A stretch of 64,000 nucleotides of DNA from Burkholderiales bacterium (GTDB lineage: Bacteria > Pseudomonadota > Gammaproteobacteria > Burkholderiales > JAEUOS01). A program made the position numbers and the translations under genes. The stretch spans positions 1-64,000 of the forward strand of contig JAEUOR010000030.1 of assembly GCA_016790635.1 (NCBI GenBank). The letters run 5' to 3'. The notes below the pieces were generated by a model that ran no database searches, had not been told where the DNA came from, and was given only the letters and a program-made list of their open reading frames with translations. This document shows, piece by piece, positions 8,732 through 16,609 of this stretch. Position 1 is the stretch's first letter; the number at the start of each line of letters is the position of its first letter.

Positions 8732-9991
8732 CTAGGCGGCTGCGCGCAGCTTGGCTTGCGCGGCGGTGGCGTGCATGGACGCGTAGGCGGAGTGGGCTGC
8801 CGCCTCGGCCTGCCCGACCTTGACCGGATGCCCCATGTCCATGAGGACCGAGCCCAGTGCAGACAGGCACAGCATGACGTTTTCGGGCTTGCACGAATAA
8901 CCCATCAACCCGAAGCGCCAGATCTTGCCGGCCAGGGGGCCGAGACCCGCACCGATCTCGAGGTTGAACTCGTTCAGGAGTGTCTTGCGCACCTGCGCCT
9001 CATTCGCCTGAAGGCTCTCGGGAATGCGGATCGCGTTCATCTGCGGCAGGCGGTGGGCTTCCTTGACCAGGAATTCCAGACCCATCGCCTCAAGCCCGGC
9101 CTTGAACGCCAGGTGATGGCGCATGTGGCGCGCCCAGGCGTTTTCCAGGCCTTCCTCGCGCAGGAGCAGCAACGCTTCGTGCAGGGCAAAAAGGCTGTTG
9201 ATCGGCGCGGTGTGATGGTAGGTGCGCGTGGTCTCGCCCCAGTAACCCAAAACCAGGTTCAAGTCCATGAACCAGCTTTGCACGCGATGCTCAGCCTTGC
9301 GCTTCTTGACATGCTCGATGACGGCGTCGTTGTACGAGACCGGGGACAGCCCGGGCACGCAGGAAAGGCACTTCTGGCTGCCCGAGTAGATCGCGTCGAT
9401 CTGCCACTCGTCGACCTTGATCGGCGTGCCCGCCAGCGAAGTGACGGCATCGACGATGGTGAGCGCCCCATTCTTGTGGGCGATCGAAACCAGTGTCTTG
9501 GCGTCCGACTGTGCGCCCGTCGAGGTCTCGGCATGGACGAAGGCGACGACCTTGGTGTCCGGATTGGCCTTGAGCGCGTCTTCCAGCTTGTTCGGATCGC
9601 AGGGATCACCCCAGGCATCCTCCACGACGACGGCCTTGCCGCCGACACGGTCGACGTTCTCGACCATGCGTCCGCCGAAGACACCATTCTTCATGACGAT
9701 GACGCGGTCGCCCGGAGCGACCATGTTCACAAAGCAGGACTCCATGCCGACCGAGCCCGGGCCCGAGATCGGGAAGGTCAGCTGGTTCTTGGTCTGGTAG
9801 GCGTAGCGCAGCAGCTGCTTCAGCTCGTCCATCATCTCGACAAAGATCGGGTCCAGATAACCGATCGAGGGCAGCGACGAGGCGGCCAGCACGCGCGGGT
9901 TGATCTCGGAGGGCCCGGGGCCCATCAGGGTGCGCTGCGGTGGGTGGAAGGAGCTGAATTTCTTGCTCGGCGCGAAGGCTTGAGAGGTCAT
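8732..9991 (-). CDS. Class V aminotransferase, serine-glyoxylate / alanine-glyoxylate type
   Basis: This PLP enzyme probably transfers the amino group of serine (or alanine) to glyoxylate, yielding hydroxypyruvate and glycine. The start is the ATG at 9991, giving 419 residues and preceded by AAGGGA; an upstream in-frame TTG at 10057 looks unused. Family features include the N-terminal LMGPGPSEINPRVL, the PLP-phosphate region GPGSVGMES, DAVTSLAGTP with the cofactor Asp, and the lysine-containing SGSQKCLS. Hydroxypyruvate feeds the serine cycle or photorespiration-like salvage. Exact substrate preference cannot be read from sequence. Confidence 0.9.
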   Translation of the reverse strand: MTSQAFAPSKKFSSFHPPQRTLMGPGPSEINPRVLAASSLPSIGYLDPIFVEMMDELKQLLRYAYQTKNQLTFPISGPGSVGMESCFVNMVAPGDRVIVMKNGVFGGRMVENVDRVGGKAVVVEDAWGDPCDPNKLEDALKANPDTKVVAFVHAETSTGAQSDAKTLVSIAHKNGALTIVDAVTSLAGTPIKVDEWQIDAIYSGSQKCLSCVPGLSPVSYNDAVIEHVKKRKAEHRVQSWFMDLNLVLGYWGETTRTYHHTAPINSLFALHEALLLLREEGLENAWARHMRHHLAFKAGLEAMGLEFLVKEAHRLPQMNAIRIPESLQANEAQVRKTLLNEFNLEIGAGLGPLAGKIWRFGLMGYSCKPENVMLCLSALGSVLMDMGHPVKVGQAEAAAHSAYASMHATAAQAKLRAAA

Positions 9992-10072
9992 GTGCAATCC
10001 CTTGGAGTCGGCCCCGTCAGAGGTGCGGCGGCGCGGGCAAAAAAGCCGACAAAACAAAAAGTTAGGGCGCAG

Positions 10073-10078
10073 ATTTTA
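10073..10078 (-). promoter_or_regulatory. Candidate -10 element of the class V aminotransferase gene
   Basis: TAAAAT on the minus strand lies about 80 bases upstream of the ATG at 9991, within the 126-base gap after the cyclo-ligase gene. I could not identify a convincing -35. Confidence 0.3.
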
Positions 10079-10117
10079 GCACGCCGGCGGGGCTTCTCCG
10101 GATATGGCCGGTGGTGA

Positions 10118-10720
10118 TCAGGCGCATCGGCGCGAACCGCGTTCGGTGACGATCCAGTCCATGCGGCAGTCATGGTCCATGGGCTCGATGGAGGGCAGTT
10201 CACTGCCCGCGTAGGCCACGCCGATCAGGGTCGGGCGCCTTTCCAGGGAGGCGATCGTGCGGTCATAGTAGCCGCCGCCATATCCGAGGCGATAGCCCGC
10301 GGCGTCGAAACCCACCAAGGGGACCAGGAGGCAGTTCGGGACCTGCGTCTCTCCGGCGGCGGGAATCGACGTGCCGAAACCGGCTGCCTGCATGGCCGAG
10401 GCCGGCGTCCAGGAGCGGAATTCCAGCGGCGCGTTGCGTTTGATCACCACCGGCAGGGCCGCGCGACGGTCGCGACCGGGCTGCTCGAGCCAGGCAGTGA
10501 CTTGCGTTCGCGCGTCGTACTCGTTCTGGATCGGCCAGTAGAAACCGAGCACGCCATCGATCGAGTCGATGAGGGGCATGATGGCGGCGCCAATGGCCGA
10601 GTCGGCCCGCTCGCGTTCGACATCGGTCAGCGCTGCGCGGCGTTGCAGCATTTGCTTGCGCCAGGCTGCGCGCCTCTCGCGCAGCCCGGGCGGAAACTGA
10701 ATCTCTGTCGTCTCGGACAT
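10118..10720 (-). CDS. fau: 5-formyltetrahydrofolate cyclo-ligase
   Basis: This enzyme converts 5-formyl-THF with ATP to 5,10-methenyl-THF, recovering a dead-end folate. The 200-residue protein shows an N-terminal basic segment LRERRAAWRKQM and the hallmark C-terminal motif GFDAAGYRLGYGGGYYDRT that binds ATP and folate. It is transcribed divergently from the lytic transglycosylase gene with only 39 bases between starts. The 6S RNA gene that adjoins this gene in gammaproteobacteria cannot fit in that gap. With ahcY, metF and the aminotransferase it adds to a loose one-carbon theme in the first 11 kb. Confidence 0.95.
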   Translation of the reverse strand: MSETTEIQFPPGLRERRAAWRKQMLQRRAALTDVERERADSAIGAAIMPLIDSIDGVLGFYWPIQNEYDARTQVTAWLEQPGRDRRAALPVVIKRNAPLEFRSWTPASAMQAAGFGTSIPAAGETQVPNCLLVPLVGFDAAGYRLGYGGGYYDRTIASLERRPTLIGVAYAGSELPSIEPMDHDCRMDWIVTERGSRRCA

Positions 10721-10759
10721 GGAAAATCCCGCGTATACGTTGTGCTATGCTCGACCGGC

Positions 10760-12745
10760 ATGATTATGCAATCTTTCCCGCTCCGCGCTCGCGCGTTTCC
10801 GCGGATCGTTCTGGCGGTTTTCGCGCTCCTCTTCGTGCTGCCTGTCATGGCACAGGTCAAGCGTGCCGCGGCTCCGGCTCCTGAAGAGGCGTTCATGACC
10901 GCGCGCGAGGCCTTTCGTGTCGGCCAGCGCGAGCGGCTGGCGCAGGCCGCCGAGCGCCTGCGCGGCCATGTGCTGGAACCCTACGGCGACTATTGGCAGC
11001 TTCTCGTCCGGCGCGCCGAGGCCAGCGACGCCGACTACGAGGCTTTTCTCGCGCGCAACGACAACAGCGTGCTGGCCGAGCGCGCCCGCGTTGAATGGCT
11101 GCGCGCCCTGGGCAAGCGGCGCGCCTGGGAACAATTCGACGCGGTCCGGCCCAAGGTCGCCTACACCGAGGACCTCGAGGTGCTGTGCTATTCGGCCCTG
11201 GCGCGCGTGGTGCGCAAGGACGAGGAGGGGGTGCGCGAGGCGCTCGCCCTGTGGTTGACGCCGCGTGACCTGCCCGAAGGCTGCACGGCCATGGCCGAGC
11301 ACCTGATCGGAGCGAGCCGCTTGCTCGACCGCCATGTGTGGGACCGCATCCGCGTATTGGGTGATGCCAACCTGCCCGGTGCATTGCGCCGCACCTCCGA
11401 ATACCTGCCCGATAGCCAGGCGCTGGACCTCAAGCAGATCGACTCGGTCTTTAACGCGCCCGAGGCCTGGTTGAAGCGCGGTGTCGACCTGCGCACCCGG
11501 CCCCAGCGCGAACTCGCGCTTTTGGCGGTTGGTCGCCTGGCGCGCAGCGAGCCGCGCGAGGCGGCCGCTTGGTGGACCAGGATCGGCAAGAAGCCATTCA
11601 CTGAGACCGAGCACCAGTGGGGCTGGGCGCAGATCGGCTACCAGGCAGCGCGCCGCCTCATGTCCGAAGCCGACGACTGGTTTCAGCACGTGAGCGAAAT
11701 CCAGCTCTCCGACGAATACTTGCAATGGATGGCGCGCGCCGGCCTGCGTGCCGGCGACTGGAAGCTGGTGGCGCGGGCGATCCGCGACATGACGCCCGAG
11801 TTGAAGCGCGATCCCGCCTGGGTCTACTGGCTGGCGCGCTCGCAAAAGGAGCAGGGCCGCGCGGATGAGGCGCGCACGCTCTTTGAGTCCATCGCTGCCG
11901 ACTTCAGCTTCTACGGTCAATTGGCCGCGGCCGAGTTCGGCCGCCCGACAGTCATCCCACCGGTCGGCCACACGCCCTCCAGGGACGAGGTTGCGGCCAT
12001 TGCGCAGCTGCCCGGTTTTCAGCGCGCGCTGGCTCTTTATCGTCTTGGACTTCGTTTCGATGCCAATCGCGAATGGGTCTTCAGCATCCGCGGCCTGGAC
12101 GATCGACAGCTGCTGGCGGCCTCGCACCTTGCGCGCGAACGCGATCTCCCTGACCGCGCCATCAACACCGCCGACAAGACGCGCAGCACGCACGATTTCA
12201 ACCTGCGCTTCCTGAGCCCGCATGCAGACCAGGTGCGACCGCAGGCCAAGGCGCTCGCGCTCGACGATGCCTGGGTCTACGGACTGATGCGGCAGGAGAG
12301 CCGTTTCATCATGAACGCCAAGTCGGTGGCCGGCGCCTCGGGGCTGATGCAGCTCATGCCCGCCACGGCGCGCTGGGTGGCGAAAAAGATCGGCCTCAAC
12401 GACTATCACCACGGACAGGTCAACGACCTCGATACCAATATCGCGCTCGGCACCAATTACCTGAAGATCGTCCTGGACGAACTGCACAGCCACCAGGCGC
12501 TGGCCAGCGCGGCCTACAACGCCGGTCCCGGTCGGCCGCGACGCTGGCGCGACGTGCGGCCCATGGAGGCTGCGGTATTCGCCGAATCGATCCCGTTCAA
12601 CGAAACACGCGACTACGTCAAGAAGGTCATTTCCAACGCGGTCTTCTATCAGGCGCTCTTCACCGGCAAGCCGGCGTCGATCATGGACCGACTGCCGCCG
12701 ATCCCGCCGCGGCGGCCCGACGAAAAATCGACCGAGACGCCCTGA
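10760..12745 (+). CDS. slt: Soluble lytic murein transglycosylase (Slt70 family)
   Basis: The enzyme cleaves the MurNAc-GlcNAc bond of peptidoglycan to 1,6-anhydro products in the periplasm. The 661-residue precursor begins MIMQSFPLRARAFP and has a signal peptide ending near LPVMAQ; an ATG at 10766 is an alternative start. A long helical superhelix region (about 40-490) is followed by the SLT catalytic domain, with Glu513 in GLMRQESRF, the motif GASGLMQLMPATA and the later SAAYNAGPGR. Length and order match E. coli Slt70. The start lies 39 bases from the divergent fau start, so the two promoters must overlap. Confidence 0.95.
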   Translation: MIMQSFPLRARAFPRIVLAVFALLFVLPVMAQVKRAAAPAPEEAFMTAREAFRVGQRERLAQAAERLRGHVLEPYGDYWQLLVRRAEASDADYEAFLARNDNSVLAERARVEWLRALGKRRAWEQFDAVRPKVAYTEDLEVLCYSALARVVRKDEEGVREALALWLTPRDLPEGCTAMAEHLIGASRLLDRHVWDRIRVLGDANLPGALRRTSEYLPDSQALDLKQIDSVFNAPEAWLKRGVDLRTRPQRELALLAVGRLARSEPREAAAWWTRIGKKPFTETEHQWGWAQIGYQAARRLMSEADDWFQHVSEIQLSDEYLQWMARAGLRAGDWKLVARAIRDMTPELKRDPAWVYWLARSQKEQGRADEARTLFESIAADFSFYGQLAAAEFGRPTVIPPVGHTPSRDEVAAIAQLPGFQRALALYRLGLRFDANREWVFSIRGLDDRQLLAASHLARERDLPDRAINTADKTRSTHDFNLRFLSPHADQVRPQAKALALDDAWVYGLMRQESRFIMNAKSVAGASGLMQLMPATARWVAKKIGLNDYHHGQVNDLDTNIALGTNYLKIVLDELHSHQALASAAYNAGPGRPRRWRDVRPMEAAVFAESIPFNETRDYVKKVISNAVFYQALFTGKPASIMDRLPPIPPRRPDEKSTETP

Positions 12746-12780
12746 GCGGGGAACGACCTGGCGCACGGCGGCGCGGCGCA

Positions 12781-12799
12781 CCCGCCACGGTGCGGCGGG
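12781..12799 (+). terminator. Hairpin downstream of the lytic transglycosylase gene
   Basis: CCCGCC (12781-12786) pairs with GGCGGG (12794-12799) around a seven-base loop, 35 bases after the stop codon. No T-run follows. Confidence 0.3.
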
Positions 12800-12814
12800 C
12801 GCGGGCCGATGGCC

Positions 12815-12820
12815 TAGAAT
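12815..12820 (+). promoter_or_regulatory. Candidate -10 element (TAGAAT) for the NDUFA9-like / cca genes
   Basis: TAGAAT occurs 35 bases upstream of the ATG at 12856, just after the transglycosylase hairpin. The same hexamer recurs upstream of the heptose adenylyltransferase gene (51536) and, on the minus strand, before ilvA. No clear -35 is visible. Confidence 0.35.
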
Positions 12821-12855
12821 TTCACATCCGCGGCAGTTGAGGCTTCGATCAGGTC

Positions 12856-13815
12856 ATGGCAATGCGCAACATTCTAGTGGTTGGCGGCAGTGGTTTCGTC
12901 GGATCGGCCATCGTGCGCCGGCTCGCTGCGAAAGGCGCGCGCGTGGTGGTGCCTACGCGCCGTCGCGAGCGCGCGAAGCACTTGATCGTCCTGCCGACGG
13001 TCGATGTCGTCGAGGCCGATGTGCATGAGCCCGGAACGCTTGCGGGATTGGTAGCGCGTGCCGATGCGGTCGTCAACCTGGTCGGCATACTGCATGGTGA
13101 TCGCGGCACGCCGTTTGGCTCCGCGTTTCGCCGCGCCCACGTTGATCTTCCCGCAGCCATCGTCGCGGCTTGCCAGACCGCAGGCGTGCGACGCCTGTTG
13201 CACATGAGCGCCCTTGGCGCAGACGCCGCGGGATCGTCGATGTACCTGCGCTCCAAGGCAGCTGGCGAAGCGGCGGTGCGCTCAGGCGGCAACGCGCTCG
13301 ACTGGACGATCTTTCGGCCCTCGGTCATCTTCGGGCGCGACGATTCCTTCCTGAATCTGTTCGCCGCCATGCAACGCGTGGCCCCCTTCATTCCGCTCGG
13401 CGGCGCGCATGCGCGCCTGCAGCCGGTGCACGTCGAGGATGTCGCGCGGGCTTTCGTCAATTCCCTGGACGCTCCTGCCACGTTCGGCCAGGCCTACGAT
13501 CTGGCCGGGCCGCGCGTCTACACGCTCGGCGAACTGGTGCGCTTCGCGGGGCGTGCGGCCGGGTGCCCGCGCGCGGTCATGGCCCTGCCTGACCCCCTGG
13601 CGCGCCTGCAGGCGTTCTGCATGGAGTTTGCGCCAGTCAAGCTGCTGTCGCGCGACAACCTCGATTCATTGAAGACCGACAGCGTCACCACGAGCGGGTT
13701 CGCTCCCGAGCTGGGCGTCGTGCCGGCTGCCATGGAGGCAGTGATGACGCGCCACCTCGCGCACGAGACGCCGCGCGAGCGCTACATGCGCCTGCGCGAC
13801 CGCTCGGGCCGCTGA
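12856..13815 (+). CDS. Complex I NDUFA9-family NAD(P)-binding protein
   Basis: This 319-residue Rossmann protein belongs to the atypical SDR group related to mitochondrial NDUFA9. It has the dinucleotide loop VVGGSGFVGSAIV (about residues 8-20), VVNLVGILHG, and a YLRSKAAGE segment standing in for the usual YxxxK motif. NDUFA9 is a structural subunit of respiratory complex I with a bound nucleotide. A role in complex I or quinone metabolism is often assumed for bacterial members but not established here. It lies 25 bases ahead of cca on the same strand, a pairing common in betaproteobacteria. ATGs at 12856 and 12862 both fit. Confidence 0.85.
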   Translation: MAMRNILVVGGSGFVGSAIVRRLAAKGARVVVPTRRRERAKHLIVLPTVDVVEADVHEPGTLAGLVARADAVVNLVGILHGDRGTPFGSAFRRAHVDLPAAIVAACQTAGVRRLLHMSALGADAAGSSMYLRSKAAGEAAVRSGGNALDWTIFRPSVIFGRDDSFLNLFAAMQRVAPFIPLGGAHARLQPVHVEDVARAFVNSLDAPATFGQAYDLAGPRVYTLGELVRFAGRAAGCPRAVMALPDPLARLQAFCMEFAPVKLLSRDNLDSLKTDSVTTSGFAPELGVVPAAMEAVMTRHLAHETPRERYMRLRDRSGR

Positions 13816-13840
13816 GCGCGTCGCGCCGGCCCGGCGGGCG

Positions 13841-14944
13841 ATGCGCATCCATCAGGTCGGCGGGTCGCTGCGCGACGAACTCCTGGGGTTGCCGGTCGCC
13901 GATCGCGACTGGGTCGTCACCGGAGCAACGCCCGAGCAGATGGTCGAGGCCGGCTTCAAGCCGGTCGGTCGCGACTTCCCGGTCTTCCTGCATCCAACCT
14001 CGCACGAGGAGTACGCGCTGGCGCGCACCGAACGCAAGACCGCGCCGGGTTACGCGGGCTTCGTCTTCCACGCTTCGCCCGAGGTCACGCTGGAAGAAGA
14101 CCTGGCGCGGCGCGACTTCACGGTCAACGCGATGGCGCGAGTGGCCGACGACGCGGCTGGCGCGATCATCGACCCTTTCGGCGGCCTGCGCGACCTCAAG
14201 GCGCGCGTGCTGCGCCACGTCGGGCCTGCCTTCGTCGAAGACCCGGTGCGCATCCTGCGCGCGGCGCGCTTCGTTGCGCGCTTCGGCTTCGCCGTTGCGC
14301 CCGAGACCCTGGACCTGATGCGCCGCATGGCAGCCGACGGAGAGGTCGACGCCCTGGTGCCCGAGCGCGTGTGGCAGGAATTCGCGCGCGGCTTCATGGA
14401 AATCGATCCGGTCGCGATGTTCGCCATGTTGGAGGCCGCCGATGCGCTCACGCGCATCGCCCCCGAACTCACACCCTGGCGCGAGGAGGCGCCGGGCATG
14501 CGCGCCCTGAGGCAGGCTGCGATGCGCGGCCTGGCGCTGCCCGAGCGCTTCGCCTGCGCGGCCATCGGACTGGGCGAAGAACGGGTCCGCGGCCTCTGCG
14601 CGCGCCTGCGGGTTCCCACCGACGCATGCGACCTTGCTGTCCTTCACGAGCGCAGCGTCGAGGCGCTGGCGCGATGCGGCAGTCTGGATGCCGGCGAACT
14701 CGTCGACTTCGTGCGGCAGGCGGATGGCTTGCGCCAGCCGCTGCGCCTCGCCGCCCTTCTGCGCGTCGCGCTGGCGGCTGGCATGCCCGAGGCCGGCGCG
14801 CAGCGCATCACGCGCGCACTTGATGCCTGCCGGGGCGTCGACGCAGGGGGCATCGCGCGCGCCCAGTCGGGGCCGGCCGCGATCCAGGCCGCGCTGCGCG
14901 CGGCACGCATCGCTGCGGTGAGCGCGGCGCTGGACGGTTCGTAA
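13841..14944 (+). CDS. cca: CCA tRNA nucleotidyltransferase lacking the HD phosphohydrolase domain
   Basis: The enzyme adds or repairs the 3' CCA end of tRNA. The 367-residue protein starts VGGSLRDELLG and carries the catalytic pair Asp21 and Asp23 in DRDWVV, then ALARTERKT, EEDLARRDFTVNAMA and the RNA-binding neck VEDPVRILRAARFVARFGF. The nucleotidyltransferase half closely follows the E. coli enzyme. The HD motif expected after about residue 220 is absent. The C-terminal region is shorter than the E. coli enzyme of about 412 residues and joins directly to a remnant reading LRVPTDACDL. CCA addition should be intact, with phosphohydrolase activity lost. Confidence 0.93.
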   Translation: MRIHQVGGSLRDELLGLPVADRDWVVTGATPEQMVEAGFKPVGRDFPVFLHPTSHEEYALARTERKTAPGYAGFVFHASPEVTLEEDLARRDFTVNAMARVADDAAGAIIDPFGGLRDLKARVLRHVGPAFVEDPVRILRAARFVARFGFAVAPETLDLMRRMAADGEVDALVPERVWQEFARGFMEIDPVAMFAMLEAADALTRIAPELTPWREEAPGMRALRQAAMRGLALPERFACAAIGLGEERVRGLCARLRVPTDACDLAVLHERSVEALARCGSLDAGELVDFVRQADGLRQPLRLAALLRVALAAGMPEAGAQRITRALDACRGVDAGGIARAQSGPAAIQAALRAARIAAVSAALDGS

Positions 14945-14993
14945 ATACTGTAACCGCGTGTTGCGCGCTCTGGCGCGACGCCGTGTGCGTGGC

Positions 14994-14999
14994 TAGAGT
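14994..14999 (+). promoter_or_regulatory. Candidate -10 element (TAGAGT) for the EF-hand gene
   Basis: TAGAGT lies 33 bases before the ATG at 15033 in the gap after cca. GGAAGG (15021-15026) gives a good ribosome site. No clear -35 was found. Confidence 0.3.
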
Positions 15000-15032
15000 A
15001 AGGCCATTCACACCGCAATCGGAAGGCATCAA

Positions 15033-15716
15033 ATGAAATCCAGCTTCGCCCTCTCCCTTATCGCCGTTGCCTTGCTGCCCGCAGCCGTTCTTGCCCAGTC
15101 CTCGCCTCAAGCTTCGTCCGAGGCGCGCCCGGACGGCGGTCGTCCTGATCCGGAGCGCATGCGCCAGATGTTCGAGGAGCGCTTCAAGAAGGCCGACACC
15201 AATGGCGACGGCGCGCTCACCCGCGCCGAGGCTGAACAGGGCATGCCGCGGATCGCCGAGAACTTCGCGGCCATCGACACCAATGGGGACGGCAAGGTCA
15301 CCCCCGAGGAGATCCGCGCGGCGATGGAGCGCCGTCGCGCGGCGACTGCCGAAGGCAGCGGCCAGACCGGCAGCGGCGTGAGCCCGGGCGCTGGCAGCCA
15401 GGGCGCGCAGGCCGGCCCGCGCGGGCCTCGCGGACCCGGCGCATCGCGGGGCCCCGAAGGTGGCCGCCCTTCACGCGAACAAATGCGGGCCGGTGCCGAC
15501 GACATGTTCAAGAAGGCCGACAGCGACGGCGACGGCGTCCTCTCGGAGGACGAAGCCGCGCGCGCCTCGCCGATGCTGGCACAGAACTTCGCCGCCATGG
15601 ACACCAACCGCGACGGGCAGTTGTCGCGCGAAGAAATGCGCGCCTATCGCATGAAGCAGCGCCGCGAAGGTGCGGGGCGGCCCCCGGCGCCCGAGAAGGG
15701 CGAGGCGCCGAAGTAG
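15033..15716 (+). CDS. Secreted EF-hand protein with four calcium loops
   Basis: The 227-residue product has a signal peptide (cleavage near VLAQS) and two EF-hand pairs. Loops are DTNGDGALTRAE (from about residue 55) and DTNGDGKVTPEE (from about 84), then DSDGDGVLSEDE (from about 163) and DTNRDGQLSREE (from about 190). Acidic residues at loop positions 1, 3, 5 and 12 are intact, so calcium binding is expected. A Gly/Pro/Arg-rich linker (about 110-145) joins the pairs. The ATG follows GGAAGG by six bases. Such calmodulin-like periplasmic proteins are common in betaproteobacteria; no partner is evident here. Confidence 0.88.
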   Translation: MKSSFALSLIAVALLPAAVLAQSSPQASSEARPDGGRPDPERMRQMFEERFKKADTNGDGALTRAEAEQGMPRIAENFAAIDTNGDGKVTPEEIRAAMERRRAATAEGSGQTGSGVSPGAGSQGAQAGPRGPRGPGASRGPEGGRPSREQMRAGADDMFKKADSDGDGVLSEDEAARASPMLAQNFAAMDTNRDGQLSREEMRAYRMKQRREGAGRPPAPEKGEAPK

Positions 15717-15750
15717 ATCTGGTTTGCCCGCGCCGCGCGCGACCAGGGTT

Positions 15751-16518
15751 TCAGGGTCGCGTGAGGACGATGAAGAGGCGGCGAAAGGGGAACAGCGTGC
15801 TGCCGTCGGCGCGCATCGGATAGGCCGAGCGCACCCGCTCCGCGTAGGCTGCTTCGAAGTCGGCTGCCGCCGCGGGTTCGAGCGCATCCAGGAACTGCTT
15901 CAACCAGGTACCCTTGGTCCATTCCTTGACCGCGTCCGGCCCCGTCAGGACCTGCAGGTACTCGGTCTCCCAGATGTCGAGCGTCCTGGCCAGGGGCTTG
16001 AGCCAATCGTAGTAGGCCTGCGGCGGCGCGACCGGTGCCGGCTTGACCATCAGGCTCAATTGTTCTCGCCATGGACCGGCCGCCACCGTCTGCGCGATCG
16101 CGGTGTGAGAGGGCGCCTCGAAGTTGCGTGGCATCTGCACCGCCAGGACGCCGCCGGGCGCCAGTTGCTGAACCAGGTGGGGAAACAACTGCTCGTGCTG
16201 CGGTAGCCAATGCAGCGCGGCGTTGGAGTACACCAGGTCAGCCGGCTGGCTAGCCGACCAATGCGCGAGGCTTTGCCCGACCCAGCGCAGGTTTGGCAAA
16301 TTTTTCGCCGCCTGGGCAAGCATCGCGCCCGAATCGTCCACACCGGTGATCTCGGCCTGCGGCCAGCGCGCCGCGATGAGCTTCGTCACATTGCCCGTCC
16401 CGCAGCCCAGGTCGTAGACCGTGCGCGGTGCCGTCAGGCCGACGCGCCCCAAAAGGTCGACCGCCGGGCGCAGTCGCGGCTCTTCGAATTTGAGGTACTG
16501 CTGCGGATTCCAGGACAT
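15751..16518 (-). CDS. tam: Trans-aconitate 2-methyltransferase
   Basis: This SAM-dependent methyltransferase monomethylates trans-aconitate, a spontaneous isomer of cis-aconitate that inhibits aconitase. The 255-residue product matches the family length and starts MSWNPQQYLKFE. It has the SAM site VYDLGCGTGNVTKLI (about residues 39-53) and SNAALHWLPQHEQLFPHL, a stretch characteristic of Tam. It is divergent from a LysR-type regulator with 91 bases between starts, so that regulator is the likely controller. Confidence 0.9.
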   Translation of the reverse strand: MSWNPQQYLKFEEPRLRPAVDLLGRVGLTAPRTVYDLGCGTGNVTKLIAARWPQAEITGVDDSGAMLAQAAKNLPNLRWVGQSLAHWSASQPADLVYSNAALHWLPQHEQLFPHLVQQLAPGGVLAVQMPRNFEAPSHTAIAQTVAAGPWREQLSLMVKPAPVAPPQAYYDWLKPLARTLDIWETEYLQVLTGPDAVKEWTKGTWLKQFLDALEPAAAADFEAAYAERVRSAYPMRADGSTLFPFRRLFIVLTRP

Positions 16519-16570
16519 GGCAAGCCTCGAAGAAACGGACGGAGAGATTTTCGGTCTTGCCGAGTGCTGC

Positions 16571-16588
16571 GTAAAATGAATTATTTAC
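16571..16588. promoter_or_regulatory. AT-rich inverted repeat between tam and the LysR gene
   Basis: GTAAAATGAATTATTTAC has GTAAA/TTTAC arms and contains a T-N11-A arrangement typical of LysR operators. It lies 21 bases before the LysR start and 52 bases from the tam start in an otherwise GC-rich genome. It probably overlaps both promoters. Confidence 0.45.
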
Positions 16589-16609
16589 AGTGATTGATGA
16601 GTATTTCAC

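Noticed and set aside
10721..10759. Possible 6S RNA beside the 5-formyl-THF cyclo-ligase gene
   Set aside because: The gap is only 39 bases, far too short for 6S RNA of about 180 bases, and no such structure is seen on the other side of the gene.
10172..10759. N-terminal extension of the lytic transglycosylase by 196 residues
   Set aside because: It is antisense to the cyclo-ligase gene. The signal peptide begins at the ATG at 10760.
10745..12781. 678-residue open frame opposite the lytic transglycosylase
   Set aside because: No motif, typical antisense shadow; the plus strand has a signal peptide and SLT catalytic motifs.
15361..15480. Gly/Pro/Arg-rich low-complexity repeat in the EF-hand gene as a collagen-like domain
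   Set aside because: The Gly-x-y periodicity is too short and irregular; it is best read as a linker between EF-hand pairs.
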